This document shows, in pieces, positions 1-6,316 of a DNA stretch of 32,630 nucleotides (its first letter is position 1; every line of letters begins with the position of its first letter). A model generated the notes under the pieces. That model was not told the origin of the DNA. It was given only the letters and a program-made list of their open reading frames with translations, and searched no databases. Position numbers and translations under genes: made by a program. This DNA is from 9FT-COMBO-53-11 sp035291485 (GTDB lineage: Bacteria; Patescibacteriota; WWE3; 9FT-COMBO-53-11), in NCBI GenBank assembly GCA_035291485.1, contig DATDSA010000013.1:1-32630 (forward strand), in the 5' to 3' direction.

Positions 1-327
1 CGAACCCTCCCGCAAGAATTTCACCACATCCTGCGCCAGGGAACGCGCAATGGATATCTGTTCGAAGCTTCCCGGATCCATAAAATACACCGCGCCGGCA
101 TCTGAGTACAAAAATTGGGCTTTCTTCTTCTCGATCTCACCTTCCTCAACGGTGGCGCCGGAAACAAAGCTTTTTTCCAACATCGAACCTGATCTGATGT
201 CCCGCGCTTTGACTTTGATGGTGGCGTTTCCCCGTCCCACTTTGACGTGGCTATACTCCACCACCGTATAGGGCCGGCCCTCTTCCACAAAAACGGCGCC
301 TTTTCGAAGTTCGGTAACGGATAGCAT
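1..327 (-). CDS. efp: Elongation factor P, N-terminal 109 residues (3' end off window)
   Basis: EF-P binds between the P and E sites and helps ribosomes through polyproline stretches. The visible part covers the KOW-like domain I and the start of the OB domain (FMDPGSFEQ resembles the family's FMNNETFEQ). The ATG at 325-327 gives the usual family start. The tip loop, normally PGKG with the modified Lys34 in E. coli, reads VGRG here, so the tip residue is Arg32. Arg at this site is the type rhamnosylated by EarP in some Proteobacteria; no modification gene is visible here. There is no Shine-Dalgarno: a heptamer repeat lies directly upstream and offers a -10 only 8 nt from the ATG, suggesting a leaderless mRNA. 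Truncated by the window edge, not a pseudogene. Confidence 0.95.
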   Translation of the reverse strand, partial: MLSVTELRKGAVFVEEGRPYTVVEYSHVKVGRGNATIKVKARDIRSGSMLEKSFVSGATVEEGEIEKKKAQFLYSDAGAVYFMDPGSFEQISIARSLAQDVVKFLREGS

Positions 328-332
328 ACTCG

Positions 333-367
333 TCAATTATCAATTATCAGATATCAATTATCAAATT
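333..367. repeat. Five tandem 7-nt units (TCAATTA type)
   Basis: Five consecutive degenerate heptamers: TCAATTA, TCAATTA, TCAGATA, TCAATTA, TCAAATT. The array fills the space between efp (minus) and tRNA-Leu (plus). On the minus strand it reads as repeated TTGATAA. Confidence 0.85.
336..364 (-). promoter_or_regulatory. Putative efp promoter inside the heptamer array
   Basis: On the minus strand TTGATA (364-359), a 17-nt spacer and GATAAT (341-336) lie 8 nt before the efp ATG. Both boxes are made of repeat units, so this could be chance in AT-rich DNA. Confidence 0.4.
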
Positions 368-374
368 ACAGGGA

Positions 375-383
375 TGGTAAAAT
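375..383 (+). promoter_or_regulatory. Extended -10 promoter of tRNA-Leu
   Basis: TGGTAAAAT gives an extended -10 (TGn plus TAAAAT) 13 nt before the mature tRNA 5' end. No -35 is evident. The same TGG-TAnnAT form recurs at 901 and 10612. Confidence 0.5.
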
Positions 384-396
384 TAAAACACCAAGT

Positions 397-482
397 GCCG
401 GGGTGGCGGAATGGCAGACGCGATCGCCTCAAAAGCGGTTGAGCGCAAGCTCATGCGAGTTCGACTCTCGCCCCCGGCACCA
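397..482 (+). tRNA. tRNA-Leu (anticodon CAA)
   Basis: A complete class II tRNA. The acceptor GCCGGGG (397-403) pairs with CCCCGGC (472-478), followed by discriminator A479 and an encoded CCA (480-482). The anticodon stem ATCGC/GCGGT encloses the loop CTCAAAA with anticodon CAA, which reads UUG. A long variable arm (AGC/GCT pairing) and a GTTCGA T-loop are present. It is a single gene with its own likely extended -10 promoter. Confidence 0.96.
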
Positions 483-587
483 CTTCCTCTCCCAATTCTC
501 CGAACAAGTTGACATAAACCTATAACCGTGGGAGACTGAATTGATTCCTATCCGAGGTAATCATGAAAACCGGGAAGGAGACTGACG

Positions 588-848
588 ATGTGGACCGGGC
601 TCTACCTCATGATCGGCGGCCTGGTGATCGGTTTGGGAGCCTTCGGCTTTGTGCTCATCAATCTGGCCTGGCGCGGTTCCAAATTGAGCCTCGAGAACGA
701 CCGAGGCTTCAAGAGCCTGTTCCTGGGGCACGTCAGCGCGATGACCGTGATGTTCCTAGGCGGATTGATCTGGGTCATCGGCGCCGTCGTCGCCCTGGTC
801 AACATCTTCATTGAGTTGACCGGTATCCTGAACAGCGGACTGCTTTAG
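588..848 (+). CDS. Small two-helix membrane protein, unknown function
   Basis: An 86-residue protein with a hydrophobic segment at about residues 4-29 (YLMIGGLVIGLGAFGFVLINLAW) and another at about 50-80, joined by a short charged loop (RGSKLSLENDRGFKS). AAGGAG at 575-580 lies 7 nt before the ATG, and a rho-independent terminator follows 14 nt after the stop, so it is a single-gene unit. A perfect TTGACA occurs at 509-514 but no good -10 follows it. I do not recognise the family; it could be a small accessory subunit or a membrane structural protein. It probably sits in the cytoplasmic membrane. Confidence 0.75.
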   Translation: MWTGLYLMIGGLVIGLGAFGFVLINLAWRGSKLSLENDRGFKSLFLGHVSAMTVMFLGGLIWVIGAVVALVNIFIELTGILNSGLL

Positions 849-862
849 CTCTCCTAGAACGT

Positions 863-890
863 CCCCAGCGAAACTCGCCGGGGGCTTTTT
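863..890 (+). terminator. Rho-independent terminator
   Basis: CCCC (863-866) and GCGA pair with TCGC and GGGG around an AAC loop, with one internal A/C mismatch, followed by CTTTTT. The 3' half is identical to the terminator at 2799. Confidence 0.85.
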
Positions 891-900
891 ATCTTTTCCG

Positions 901-909
901 TGGTATCAT
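901..909 (+). promoter_or_regulatory. Extended -10 promoter of pncA-pncB
   Basis: TGGTATCAT lies just after the preceding terminator and 57 nt before the pncA start. It is identical in form to the hisS promoter at 10611. Confidence 0.45.
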
Positions 910-965
910 TTATCCAGAAAATCAAGTGTAAACCTTAACAACTCAACAGCCAAAGGAGGGCTGAC

Positions 966-1526
966 ATGACCCAGAAAGCGTTGGTTGTGGTGGATGTCCA
1001 GAACGACTTCTGCCCGGGCGGATCGCTCGCCGTGGCGGACGGTGACCAAGTGGTCGAACCTCTCAACCGGATGATCCGTTTTGCGAGGGAAAACATTTGG
1101 GAAATCTATTTCTCCCGCGACTGGCATCCGGCTAAGACCGCCCATTTTGAGAAGTGGCCGGTGCACTGCGTGCAGAACACCCGAGGTGCGGAATTCCATC
1201 CCGATCTCAAGCTACCGTGGGGTTACCAGAGATTTCAGATAATTTCCAAGGGGATGGGCGACGCGGACGACTACTCCGCCTTCGACGGCGGAATGCGCCC
1301 GCAAGCAGACCATCTCTACGTGGGCGGCTTGGCCACCGACTATTGCGTCCTTTGGACAGCAAATCGCGCCCGCGAACTGGGCTATGAAGTGACGCTCCTG
1401 CAGAACGCCTGCCGAGCGGTCGACATCAAACCCGGAGATGGGCAGCGCGCTCTCGATCAGATGCGCGAGAACGGCGTCCGAATCGCCACCACGGAAGAGG
1501 TGTTGAATGAAGCAGAAAAAGGATGA
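966..1526 (+). CDS. pncA: Nicotinamidase
   Basis: Hydrolyses nicotinamide to nicotinate and ammonia, the first step of four-step NAD salvage, in the cytoplasm. At 186 residues it matches the isochorismatase-like family. The triad is visible as Asp10 (VVDVQNDF), Lys95 (IISKG) and Cys127 (ATDYCV). The metal site is SRDWHP with Asp52 and His54, plus His67 in WPVHCV. A strong GGAGG (955-959) lies 6 nt before the ATG. It overlaps pncB by 20 nt, so the products are probably made together. The neighbour makes nicotinamide, rather than isochorismate or another amide, the likely substrate. Confidence 0.94.
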   Translation: MTQKALVVVDVQNDFCPGGSLAVADGDQVVEPLNRMIRFARENIWEIYFSRDWHPAKTAHFEKWPVHCVQNTRGAEFHPDLKLPWGYQRFQIISKGMGDADDYSAFDGGMRPQADHLYVGGLATDYCVLWTANRARELGYEVTLLQNACRAVDIKPGDGQRALDQMRENGVRIATTEEVLNEAEKG

Positions 1527-2772
1527 GCCTATCACCTCCTCTCTTCTAGACACCGATTTCTACAAGTTCACCATGGGACAGTTGATCTTCCGCTCCTACC
1601 CCGATGTTGAGGTGGAGTTCGGCCTGATCAACCGCTCCGGCGCCCCGCTGGCCAATTTCATCCGAGAGGAAGAACTGCGGGCCGAGCTGGACCAGGTGCA
1701 GAGCCTTCGGTTCAACAATAGTGAACTGCACTACCTGCGGGGCACCAATGAATACGGTGAGCGCATGTTTGGCGAGGACTACCTGCAATTCCTGCAAAAC
1801 CTGCAGTTGCCCCCCTACCGGCTGGAACGAGTAGACGACAGCTACCGGCTGTCGTTCACCGGCCCCTGGGCGGCAGCCACCTACTGGGAAACACCGGCGC
1901 TGTACATTGTCACCGAACTTCGCTGCCGCTCCCTGATGGACACTCAAAGCCGGTTTGACCAAGACGCAACCCATGCCGCCGGCATCTCCCGCTCGCGGGA
2001 GAAGATCGAGCGACTAAGGGAGTACCCCAAGATTACGTTCAGCGACTTTGGAACGCGCCGGCGCTTTAGCGGCGCCTGGCACGATTACTTGGTCGGGGCT
2101 CTGGCAGAAGAGCTGCCCGCGCAATTCCGAGGAACATCCAACGTCTATCTAGCGATGAAGCACGGCCTGCTGCCGATGGGCACCTCCGCCCACGAGCGCA
2201 ACCAAGTCGTAACGGCCTTAGCATTTGAGGAAGCTGGCGCAGACGCCAATGATGCCGAGACCATCATCGCCTCCCAAAAGAAGGTATTGGATGAGTGGTG
2301 GGATCTTTATGGCCACGGCCTGTCCATCGCCCTGACCGACACGTTCGGCAGTCCGTTCTTTTTCCGGACGGCTCCCGAATATGTCGCCCGGGACTGGAAA
2401 GGGACCCGGCAAGATTCCGGCTCCCCCTTCTCCTACGGGGAACAAGCCATCAACTGGTACGCCAAGTACGGGGTGGATCCCCTTTCCAAGCTCACCGTAT
2501 TTAGCGATCAGCTCGACGTTCAGCGGATGGTTGACTTGCATCTGGCCTTCCGTGGAAGACTCGGCCACACCTTCGGTTGGGGAACAAACCTGACCAACGA
2601 TCTCGGGTTTCGGCCGATCTCGATCGTGATCAAGGCCCTCCGGGCCAACGGCCGTTCCACGGTGAAGCTAAGCGACAATCTCGCGAAAGCGATAGGTGAG
2701 CCCGAAGAAGTGGCGCGATATAAGCGGGCCGCCGGCTACACCAACACCGGATCGGAAGAGTGTGTTTCTTGA
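1507..2772 (+). CDS. pncB: Nicotinate phosphoribosyltransferase
   Basis: Uses nicotinate, PRPP and ATP to make nicotinate mononucleotide, the step after PncA. The 421-residue length is normal. The N-terminal signature LLDTDFYKFTMGQ is at residues 13-25; FSDFGTRRRF and the MGTSAHE motif (His229, corresponding to the phosphorylated His of the family) are present, with FSDQLD and KLSDN towards the C-terminus. AAGAGG precedes the ATG, which lies inside pncA. No NadD or NadE gene is in view, but the pair points to recycling of imported or salvaged nicotinamide rather than de novo NAD synthesis. Confidence 0.95.
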   Translation: MKQKKDEPITSSLLDTDFYKFTMGQLIFRSYPDVEVEFGLINRSGAPLANFIREEELRAELDQVQSLRFNNSELHYLRGTNEYGERMFGEDYLQFLQNLQLPPYRLERVDDSYRLSFTGPWAAATYWETPALYIVTELRCRSLMDTQSRFDQDATHAAGISRSREKIERLREYPKITFSDFGTRRRFSGAWHDYLVGALAEELPAQFRGTSNVYLAMKHGLLPMGTSAHERNQVVTALAFEEAGADANDAETIIASQKKVLDEWWDLYGHGLSIALTDTFGSPFFFRTAPEYVARDWKGTRQDSGSPFSYGEQAINWYAKYGVDPLSKLTVFSDQLDVQRMVDLHLAFRGRLGHTFGWGTNLTNDLGFRPISIVIKALRANGRSTVKLSDNLAKAIGEPEEVARYKRAAGYTNTGSEECVS

Positions 2773-2798
2773 TGCGTTCTTTAGTTCTTTTCAAATCG

Positions 2799-2835
2799 CC
2801 CCTTGCGAAACTCGCCGGGGGCTTTTCTTTTTTTA
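2799..2835 (+). terminator. Rho-independent terminator of pncAB
   Basis: CCCC and GCGA pair with TCGC and GGGG, followed by CTTTTCTTTTTTT. From the GCGA arm to the T-run it repeats the terminator at 863 over 22 nt. Confidence 0.85.
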
Positions 2836-2867
2836 AAAGAAAAAGCGGCTGCTGTTTAGGCAACCGC
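2835..2867 (-). terminator. Terminator overlapping the stop of the PP-loop gene
   Basis: On the minus strand GCGGTTGC and GCAGCCGC form an 8-bp stem around CTAAACA, whose TAA is the stop codon of the gene, followed by TTTTTCTTTT. It meets the pncB terminator head on. Confidence 0.85.
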
Positions 2868-3962
2868 CAGGTGACCGAGACCGTAACGCTTCACAGCTCG
2901 GTTGAAACTCTTTACAAACGTCTCCCCCATGATATCCGCCATCTTCTCTCGATTTTCCCGCATCCAACGGCGGGTACTGATCAGGAAGATTCGGATATCG
3001 GCGAGATCGGCTCGCTGCATCTCGGGATCGTAGAGAACCCGCGCCAGATTAACAGTTAGGCACTTGAAGCAGGAACCGCACTGGGATTCATAGAGCGGGA
3101 GCGTCGGCGCCCGCCGTTCCCAACTCCGCCGCAGAAAAGGCTTGTGGTGGGCGGCGGAAAAACAGTTGCAGACGAGCGGCAGCCAGCTTGGCCGGTGCTT
3201 CAGCAGGTCCCGGATGACATCGATCTCCTCCCGAAGCCGCCAACCAACCCGCACTGGAATCCCAAATTCTTTCAGAATTCGGTTGAAGAGCTGGAAGTTC
3301 TCGGCCTGTTCGGTAAAGTACATCTCTGGATTGCCGGACGGGCAGCCTTCGATGATGACTCGCCCCGCACCGAACTCCATTGCCACCGGAACGATCAACC
3401 CCGCCAGGAACATATCGCGGGAGCGCATCACCCGATAGCCGTGGTTGCTGGAGCTGTTGAGCAGCCGGATCGTTTGAAGATGGAAGCCCAGCGCCTGACT
3501 CTGTCGAATAGCGTAGGCCGCTTCGTGGTTTCTCTGGCCCTGATTCAACCCACCAAGATGGACGGCCAGAACGTTTTCCGGACCGTACCGCTCCTGAGTC
3601 CACCAGACATTCCACATCGAGTCCTTCCCGCCCGAGTACGCCACCGCCGCCCGGCCGGGATCAGACTTCGGCAGGACCGGCCAGCTCCAGTTACCCCGCG
3701 GCGTGCGAAAAATCGGGCGCGGACGTTTATCCGAAGCGTACATCGCCGCGATCAGATCCCGCATTCGCGGCTCGACCGGAAAATCGGTTTCGATCGTCTG
3801 CGGGAAATAGGGCGCCACCAAGTGCATCAGACTGAGATTGGAAAAGAGCATCTCCGCCAACCGGTGGCGAGGATATTCCCCCTCGATCAGGATGCGCTCC
3901 ATCTTCTTTGACCCCTTGGTAACAAGTTCAAAATCTTTCAACCGAACTTGCATCAGGTCCAT
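2856..3962 (-). CDS. QueC-like PP-loop ATPase with a cysteine cluster
   Basis: Residues 107-115 (VAYSGGKDS) form the PP-loop that binds ATP and adenylates a substrate. CNC (Cys265, Cys267) and CGSCFKC (Cys295, 298, 301) resemble the zinc site of QueC, the 7-cyano-7-deazaguanine synthase, but the protein is much longer (368 residues against about 230) and has an extra N-terminal region of about 100 residues. Relatives act in 7-deazaguanine synthesis and, as QatC or Cap9, in phage-defence operons. No other queuosine, deazaguanine or defence gene is adjacent, so the substrate is unknown. GGAGGAG precedes the ATG, and a clear promoter and terminator show a single-gene transcript. Confidence 0.75.
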   Translation of the reverse strand: MDLMQVRLKDFELVTKGSKKMERILIEGEYPRHRLAEMLFSNLSLMHLVAPYFPQTIETDFPVEPRMRDLIAAMYASDKRPRPIFRTPRGNWSWPVLPKSDPGRAAVAYSGGKDSMWNVWWTQERYGPENVLAVHLGGLNQGQRNHEAAYAIRQSQALGFHLQTIRLLNSSSNHGYRVMRSRDMFLAGLIVPVAMEFGAGRVIIEGCPSGNPEMYFTEQAENFQLFNRILKEFGIPVRVGWRLREEIDVIRDLLKHRPSWLPLVCNCFSAAHHKPFLRRSWERRAPTLPLYESQCGSCFKCLTVNLARVLYDPEMQRADLADIRIFLISTRRWMRENREKMADIMGETFVKSFNRAVKRYGLGHLAVA

Positions 3963-3996
3963 CGCTCACTCCTCCTTCGTTTTGGTTATCAAGAGC

Positions 3997-4024
3997 ATTA
4001 TAGGGCGGCCGGGATTTTATGCAA
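3997..4024 (-). promoter_or_regulatory. Sigma70-type promoter of the PP-loop gene
   Basis: On the minus strand TTGCAT (4024-4019), a 16-nt spacer and a perfect TATAAT (4002-3997). The implied leader is about 27 nt. Confidence 0.7.
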
Positions 4025-4030
4025 GCCAAC

Positions 4031-4054
4031 AAAAAAGGGTACCGGTGGGTACCC
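4031..4054 (-). terminator. Terminator of the small three-gene operon
   Basis: On the minus strand GGGTACC and GGTACCC make a perfect 7-bp stem with a CACC loop, followed by TTTTTT. Confidence 0.9.
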
Positions 4055-4057
4055 TTG

Positions 4058-4273
4058 TTAGGATGTCTTTATCTTCCGAGCGTCGATCCCGCACTCCGTC
4101 AGCAGGGTGCGAAAGAGAGCGGGCTTGATCTCCGATCGCGCCACGGCGAACTGAATGGCGGCCGAGTTCTTGGAGCCGTAGAGCCAGTCGATCACCCGTT
4201 CCATCTCCTCACCGGTGAGAACGCGCTTCGGAGCCTCTTCGTTGAGAAGCCGCTGAGCGCTTAGCCAGGACAC
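4058..4273 (-). CDS. Small orphan protein, last gene of a three-gene operon
   Basis: A 71-residue soluble, mostly helical protein (LTGEEMERVIDWLYGSKNSAAIQFAVARSEIKPALF). The start is GTG, whose first G is also the last base of the upstream TAG, so translation is probably coupled. No known motif is visible. The EEMERVIDWLYG helix and KPALFRTLLTECGIDARKI could form a small helical domain. It ends at a strong terminator. Function unknown; a partner of the small basic protein before it is possible. Confidence 0.6.
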   Translation of the reverse strand: MSWLSAQRLLNEEAPKRVLTGEEMERVIDWLYGSKNSAAIQFAVARSEIKPALFRTLLTECGIDARKIKTS

Positions 4274-4416
4274 TACTTCCCGCCTTTGGTCGTATCGAGA
4301 GCGTCCAGGGCCGCCTTGACGTCGGCGTTCGTAATCCGCAGAGCTTTGCGGATCTCGGTCGCCGAAGCCGGTCGAGCAATGTGAAGCTTGCGCTTCTTCT
4401 TTCCCTTCTTCTTCAC
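4273..4416 (-). CDS. 47-residue Lys-rich small protein
   Basis: A short gene with GTG start (4416-4414) 5-6 nt after a strong AAAGGAGG. It begins with a run of nine Lys or Arg in eleven residues (KKKGKKKRK), followed by ASATEIRKALRITNADVKAALDALD, a likely helix-turn-helix-like pair of helices. The basic N-terminus suggests nucleic-acid binding; this is inference. It lies 23 nt after the stop of the upstream winged-helix-like gene and shares one base with the next gene. Confidence 0.6.
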   Translation of the reverse strand: MKKKGKKKRKLHIARPASATEIRKALRITNADVKAALDALDTTKGGK

Positions 4417-4439
4417 GCCCGCCTCCTTTCTTTAGCGAG

Positions 4440-4700
4440 TCACATCACCAGCCGGATGGCTTCCGAAACATCTTCCCGGGACGGATACCAACCGGCGGAG
4501 AGAGCGGCGCGGCCGTGGCCGGTGATCCGGTAAAAGCCGCGGGAGTTGCGCGTCCCTCTGATCCCGATCCGCTTGACCTCGATCAACCGAAGGTGAACGG
4601 CCGCCTCGACCACGCCAACCGTCACGGCCTTCTGAAGAATCTTTCCGTGCCAGCCGCCATCCTTCAGAGCTTTCAAAAGCAGTCTCACTCTCCGATCCAT
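4440..4700 (-). CDS. Small winged-helix-like protein, first gene of a three-gene operon
   Basis: Start ATG at 4700-4698, chosen because AAAGGAGG lies 6 nt upstream; an earlier in-frame start at 4742 lacks one. The 86 residues read as a winged helix: helices around RRVRLLLKALKDGG, ILQKAVTVG and VEAAVHLRLIEV, then a wing-like RNSRGFYRITGHGRAAL, which resembles the YRITxxGR segment of PadR/MarR-type regulators. A weak divergent promoter (TAGAAT at 4735-4730) lies upstream. It may regulate its own operon; family not identified. Confidence 0.6.
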   Translation of the reverse strand: MDRRVRLLLKALKDGGWHGKILQKAVTVGVVEAAVHLRLIEVKRIGIRGTRNSRGFYRITGHGRAALSAGWYPSREDVSEAIRLVM

Positions 4701-4743
4701 GGCAGACCTCCTTTTATCCTTTTGCTGCCATTCTATCACCATT

Positions 4744-4771
4744 TTGCGGCGAGAAAGCGGGGTGCTAGAAT
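4744..4771 (+). promoter_or_regulatory. Sigma70-type promoter
   Basis: TTGCGG (4744-4749), a 16-nt spacer and TAGAAT (4766-4771) with TGC before it, giving an extended -10. It drives the small acidic gene at 4802. Confidence 0.6.
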
Positions 4772-4801
4772 TCTAACCACAAAAGAGAAAGGAGGCAACC
4801 C

Positions 4802-5011
4802 CTGGAGGAAACCACCCATCGCGCCTATCTTCTGCTGAAAGCCGGGCTCTCCCCCGCGGCGGCCCGAGAGGAGCTTGGAGAGTTCGGTGCCTCTCCCGAA
4901 GAAGCTGCCGGCGCCGTGGCGGAAGCGGAGATAATTATCTCCGAAGGAAACGGCAATCGACATTGGGAGGAAGAAGGAGGGAATCATCTGAACGACAGCC
5001 CCGGTGGATAG
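4802..5011 (+). CDS. Small acidic protein with an apparent CTG start
   Basis: This reading frame has a promoter at 4744, GGAGG at 4791-4795 and a terminator 14 nt after its TAG, but no ATG, GTG or TTG lies between the in-frame TAG at 4766-4768 and the CTG at 4802, which is exactly 6 nt from the GGAGG. From CTG it encodes 69 residues with a helical, Ala/Glu-rich core (AYLLLKAGLSPAAAREELGE, then SPEEAAGAVAEAE). Function unknown. The opposite-strand frame here has no ribosome site and is taken as a shadow. If the CTG is not used, an unusual ATT/ATC start or a sequencing error would be needed. Confidence 0.55.
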   Translation: MEETTHRAYLLLKAGLSPAAAREELGEFGASPEEAAGAVAEAEIIISEGNGNRHWEEEGGNHLNDSPGG

Positions 5012-5025
5012 GGAGAAAGAATAAG

Positions 5026-5054
5026 CCCGCAAAAGTTTCATTTGCGGGTTTTTT
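5026..5054 (+). terminator. Rho-independent terminator
   Basis: CCCGCAAA pairs with TTTGCGGG around AGTTTCA, followed by TTTTTT. It lies between the small acidic gene and the convergent MFS gene. Confidence 0.9.
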
Positions 5055-5060
5055 ACTACG

Positions 5061-5618
5061 TCAAGTGTGGCGGAGGATTCGAGCTTGGTAGATGGTGGCC
5101 GTAATCTGAATTATTCCCATCGTCAAGAAAAGCACCGTAAAGGAAAGGTAGTTCACGATTAGTCCCCCCAAAATCACCGCGGCCGCGGTCACCAGGTAAT
5201 ACTGACCGGAGGGAAGGCTCCAGAGGTAGCTGGGCTCGTGGTCCTCGCCGGAATCGGAGTAGAGCGCCGACCAGGTCGGCACCGACAGAGCGACCGCTAC
5301 TCCCAGCCCGATCTGGACCAGGAGCAGGTGCCAGGGGGCGGAAACCAGGAGGTAGGCAAAGGTGAAGAGCGCATTAACGATGTAACCGGCGATCATCAGC
5401 TTCTCCGGAGCGATCTTCTTGCCGGCGACCTTTCCCACCCAAATGGTCAGGACCCCGGTGACCGCCAGATAGGCCGCCCACGCCCAGGTAATATCAAGGA
5501 CGTTGCCGCCGACCTTCTGGGAAAAAACAGCAAAGAGCGGACCGAGCATCCCCTCCCCCAGATACCAGATGTTGCTTCCCCAAAGGAGAACCTTTGTCTT
5601 GGAGCTAAGTTTGACCAT
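5061..5618 (-). CDS. Half-length MFS-like membrane protein
   Basis: 185 residues with about six hydrophobic segments (near 10-30, 43-61, 75-93, 95-115, 138-156 and 157-178), the size of one six-helix half of a major facilitator transporter. SNIWYLGEGMLGPLFAVFSQ and the WVGKVAGKK turn look like the first helices and the loop-2 region of MFS proteins. Neither flank encodes the other half. It may work as a homodimer or be a remnant with a membrane role; the substrate cannot be inferred. Only a weak GGAATTGAG precedes the ATG. Confidence 0.6.
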   Translation of the reverse strand: MVKLSSKTKVLLWGSNIWYLGEGMLGPLFAVFSQKVGGNVLDITWAWAAYLAVTGVLTIWVGKVAGKKIAPEKLMIAGYIVNALFTFAYLLVSAPWHLLLVQIGLGVAVALSVPTWSALYSDSGEDHEPSYLWSLPSGQYYLVTAAAVILGGLIVNYLSFTVLFLTMGIIQITATIYQARILRHT

Positions 5619-5643
5619 CTCAATTCCATTTTAACTAAAAACC

Positions 5644-5671
5644 TTGCCAATTTTCCGCTAGGGGTTAAAAT
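5644..5671 (+). promoter_or_regulatory. Sigma70-type promoter of the ASCH gene
   Basis: TTGCCA (5644-5649), a 16-nt spacer and TAAAAT (5666-5671), about 24 nt before the GGAGG of the next gene. Confidence 0.6.
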
Positions 5672-5701
5672 ACATCTGGAAAACAAATAGAGGAGGAAAC
5701 C

Positions 5702-6127
5702 GTGGCAACCTTTAAGAGACCGCTGCTTGCACTGCTGATCTCCCCGGACCAGGGGGAGCGCCGGGCCATCCTGGAGGGCCGGTTGAAGATCTCGGTCCGA
5801 GAGGGGTACCGGGACGGTTACGATCCCGGTCGGCCGGTGATGATCTGCTGCCACCTCGACCCCTGGTGCGTGATGGCCACGATCACCGCGTCCCGGCACT
5901 GCCTGCTCTCCGAGGTCACCGAGGAAGAGCGGAGCGACCACGGGTTCGCGAGCCGAGAGGACCTCCTCGCCGGAATACGGCGCTTCTACCCCGCGATGGG
6001 CTGGGACAGCGCCGTCACCGTCATTCGCTGGGACAGCGTCTGCGGCAAGCTGGTCGAAAACTGGGCTGAATTTAGGAAGAGTTCTTCCTGGGTTCTGCAG
6101 GACTCTCCCCCCGAGTCGAGTTTCTGA
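5702..6127 (+). CDS. ASCH-domain (PUA-like) protein
   Basis: GTG start 5-6 nt after GAGGAGG. The 141 residues match the ASCH fold: RAILEGRLKISVREGYRDGYDPGRPVMI followed by a CHLDPWCVMATI strand pair, then LSEVTEEERSDHGFASREDLLAGIRRFYP, the acidic GF-containing segment typical of the family. ASCH domains bind RNA or modified nucleosides; one relative (YqfB) hydrolyses N4-acetylcytidine. The next gene encodes a cytidine deaminase, which makes a nucleoside-related role plausible, but the two are separated by a strong terminator. The C-terminal 40 residues (AEFRKSSSWVLQD) are not family-typical. Confidence 0.75.
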   Translation: MATFKRPLLALLISPDQGERRAILEGRLKISVREGYRDGYDPGRPVMICCHLDPWCVMATITASRHCLLSEVTEEERSDHGFASREDLLAGIRRFYPAMGWDSAVTVIRWDSVCGKLVENWAEFRKSSSWVLQDSPPESSF

Positions 6128-6139
6128 AACGAACAAACA

Positions 6140-6176
6140 GGGTTGATGAGAAATCATCAACCCTTTTCTTTTTCTC
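6140..6176 (+). terminator. Rho-independent terminator
   Basis: GGGTTGATGA and TCATCAACCC form a perfect 10-bp stem with a GAAA tetraloop, followed by TTTTCTTTTTC. Confidence 0.95.
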
Positions 6177-6186
6177 ATTGAGAGAC

Positions 6187-6207
6187 ATAGTATATGATAT
6201 ATACTAT
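6187..6207. repeat. 21-nt AT palindrome, copy 1
   Basis: Arms ATAGTATAT and ATATACTAT around GAT. The reverse complement of the full 21 nt occurs exactly at 23461-23481. A looser ATAGTATA/TATACTAT pair occurs at 21456-21484. This copy lies between the ASCH terminator and the cdd promoter. Confidence 0.8.
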
Positions 6208-6255
6208 TATAGTCGACCAATGACCTTGCCACGGCCCGGCATCCTCTTTAATATT

Positions 6256-6283
6256 TTGACATTTACAACTCCGGTCTTAGAAT
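6256..6283 (+). promoter_or_regulatory. Strong sigma70-type promoter of the cytidine deaminase
   Basis: Perfect TTGACA (6256-6261), a 16-nt spacer and TAGAAT (6278-6283); leader of about 27 nt. Confidence 0.75.
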
Positions 6284-6316
6284 AAGAAAGAATCTAAACC
6301 TTAGAGGGAGGGAGAT

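Noticed and set aside
509..536. TTGACA upstream of the 86-residue membrane protein as a promoter
   Set aside because: No acceptable -10 follows at 15-19 nt; not listed as a feature.
1524..1526. Possible UGA recoding, as in some CPR lineages
   Set aside because: TGA ends many genes at the correct family length (pncA, pncB, cdd, mgtE-side genes) and no in-frame TGA is needed to restore any gene.
3144..3911. A 255-codon open frame opposite the PP-loop gene
   Set aside because: It is the reverse complement of a well-supported gene with a promoter, SD and motifs; its translation is His/Arg/Pro-rich without any domain.
4019..4057. GGTACC-rich palindrome as a regulatory operator
   Set aside because: The run of T on the minus strand right after the stem makes a terminator the simpler reading.
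4736..5041. A minus-strand frame opposite the CTG-start gene
   Set aside because: It lacks a ribosome site and reads through the promoter region; the plus strand has promoter, GGAGG and terminator.
5447..6232. A 261-codon minus-strand frame across the MFS/ASCH boundary
   Set aside because: It runs through a clear terminator, a promoter and two genes; low-complexity translation.
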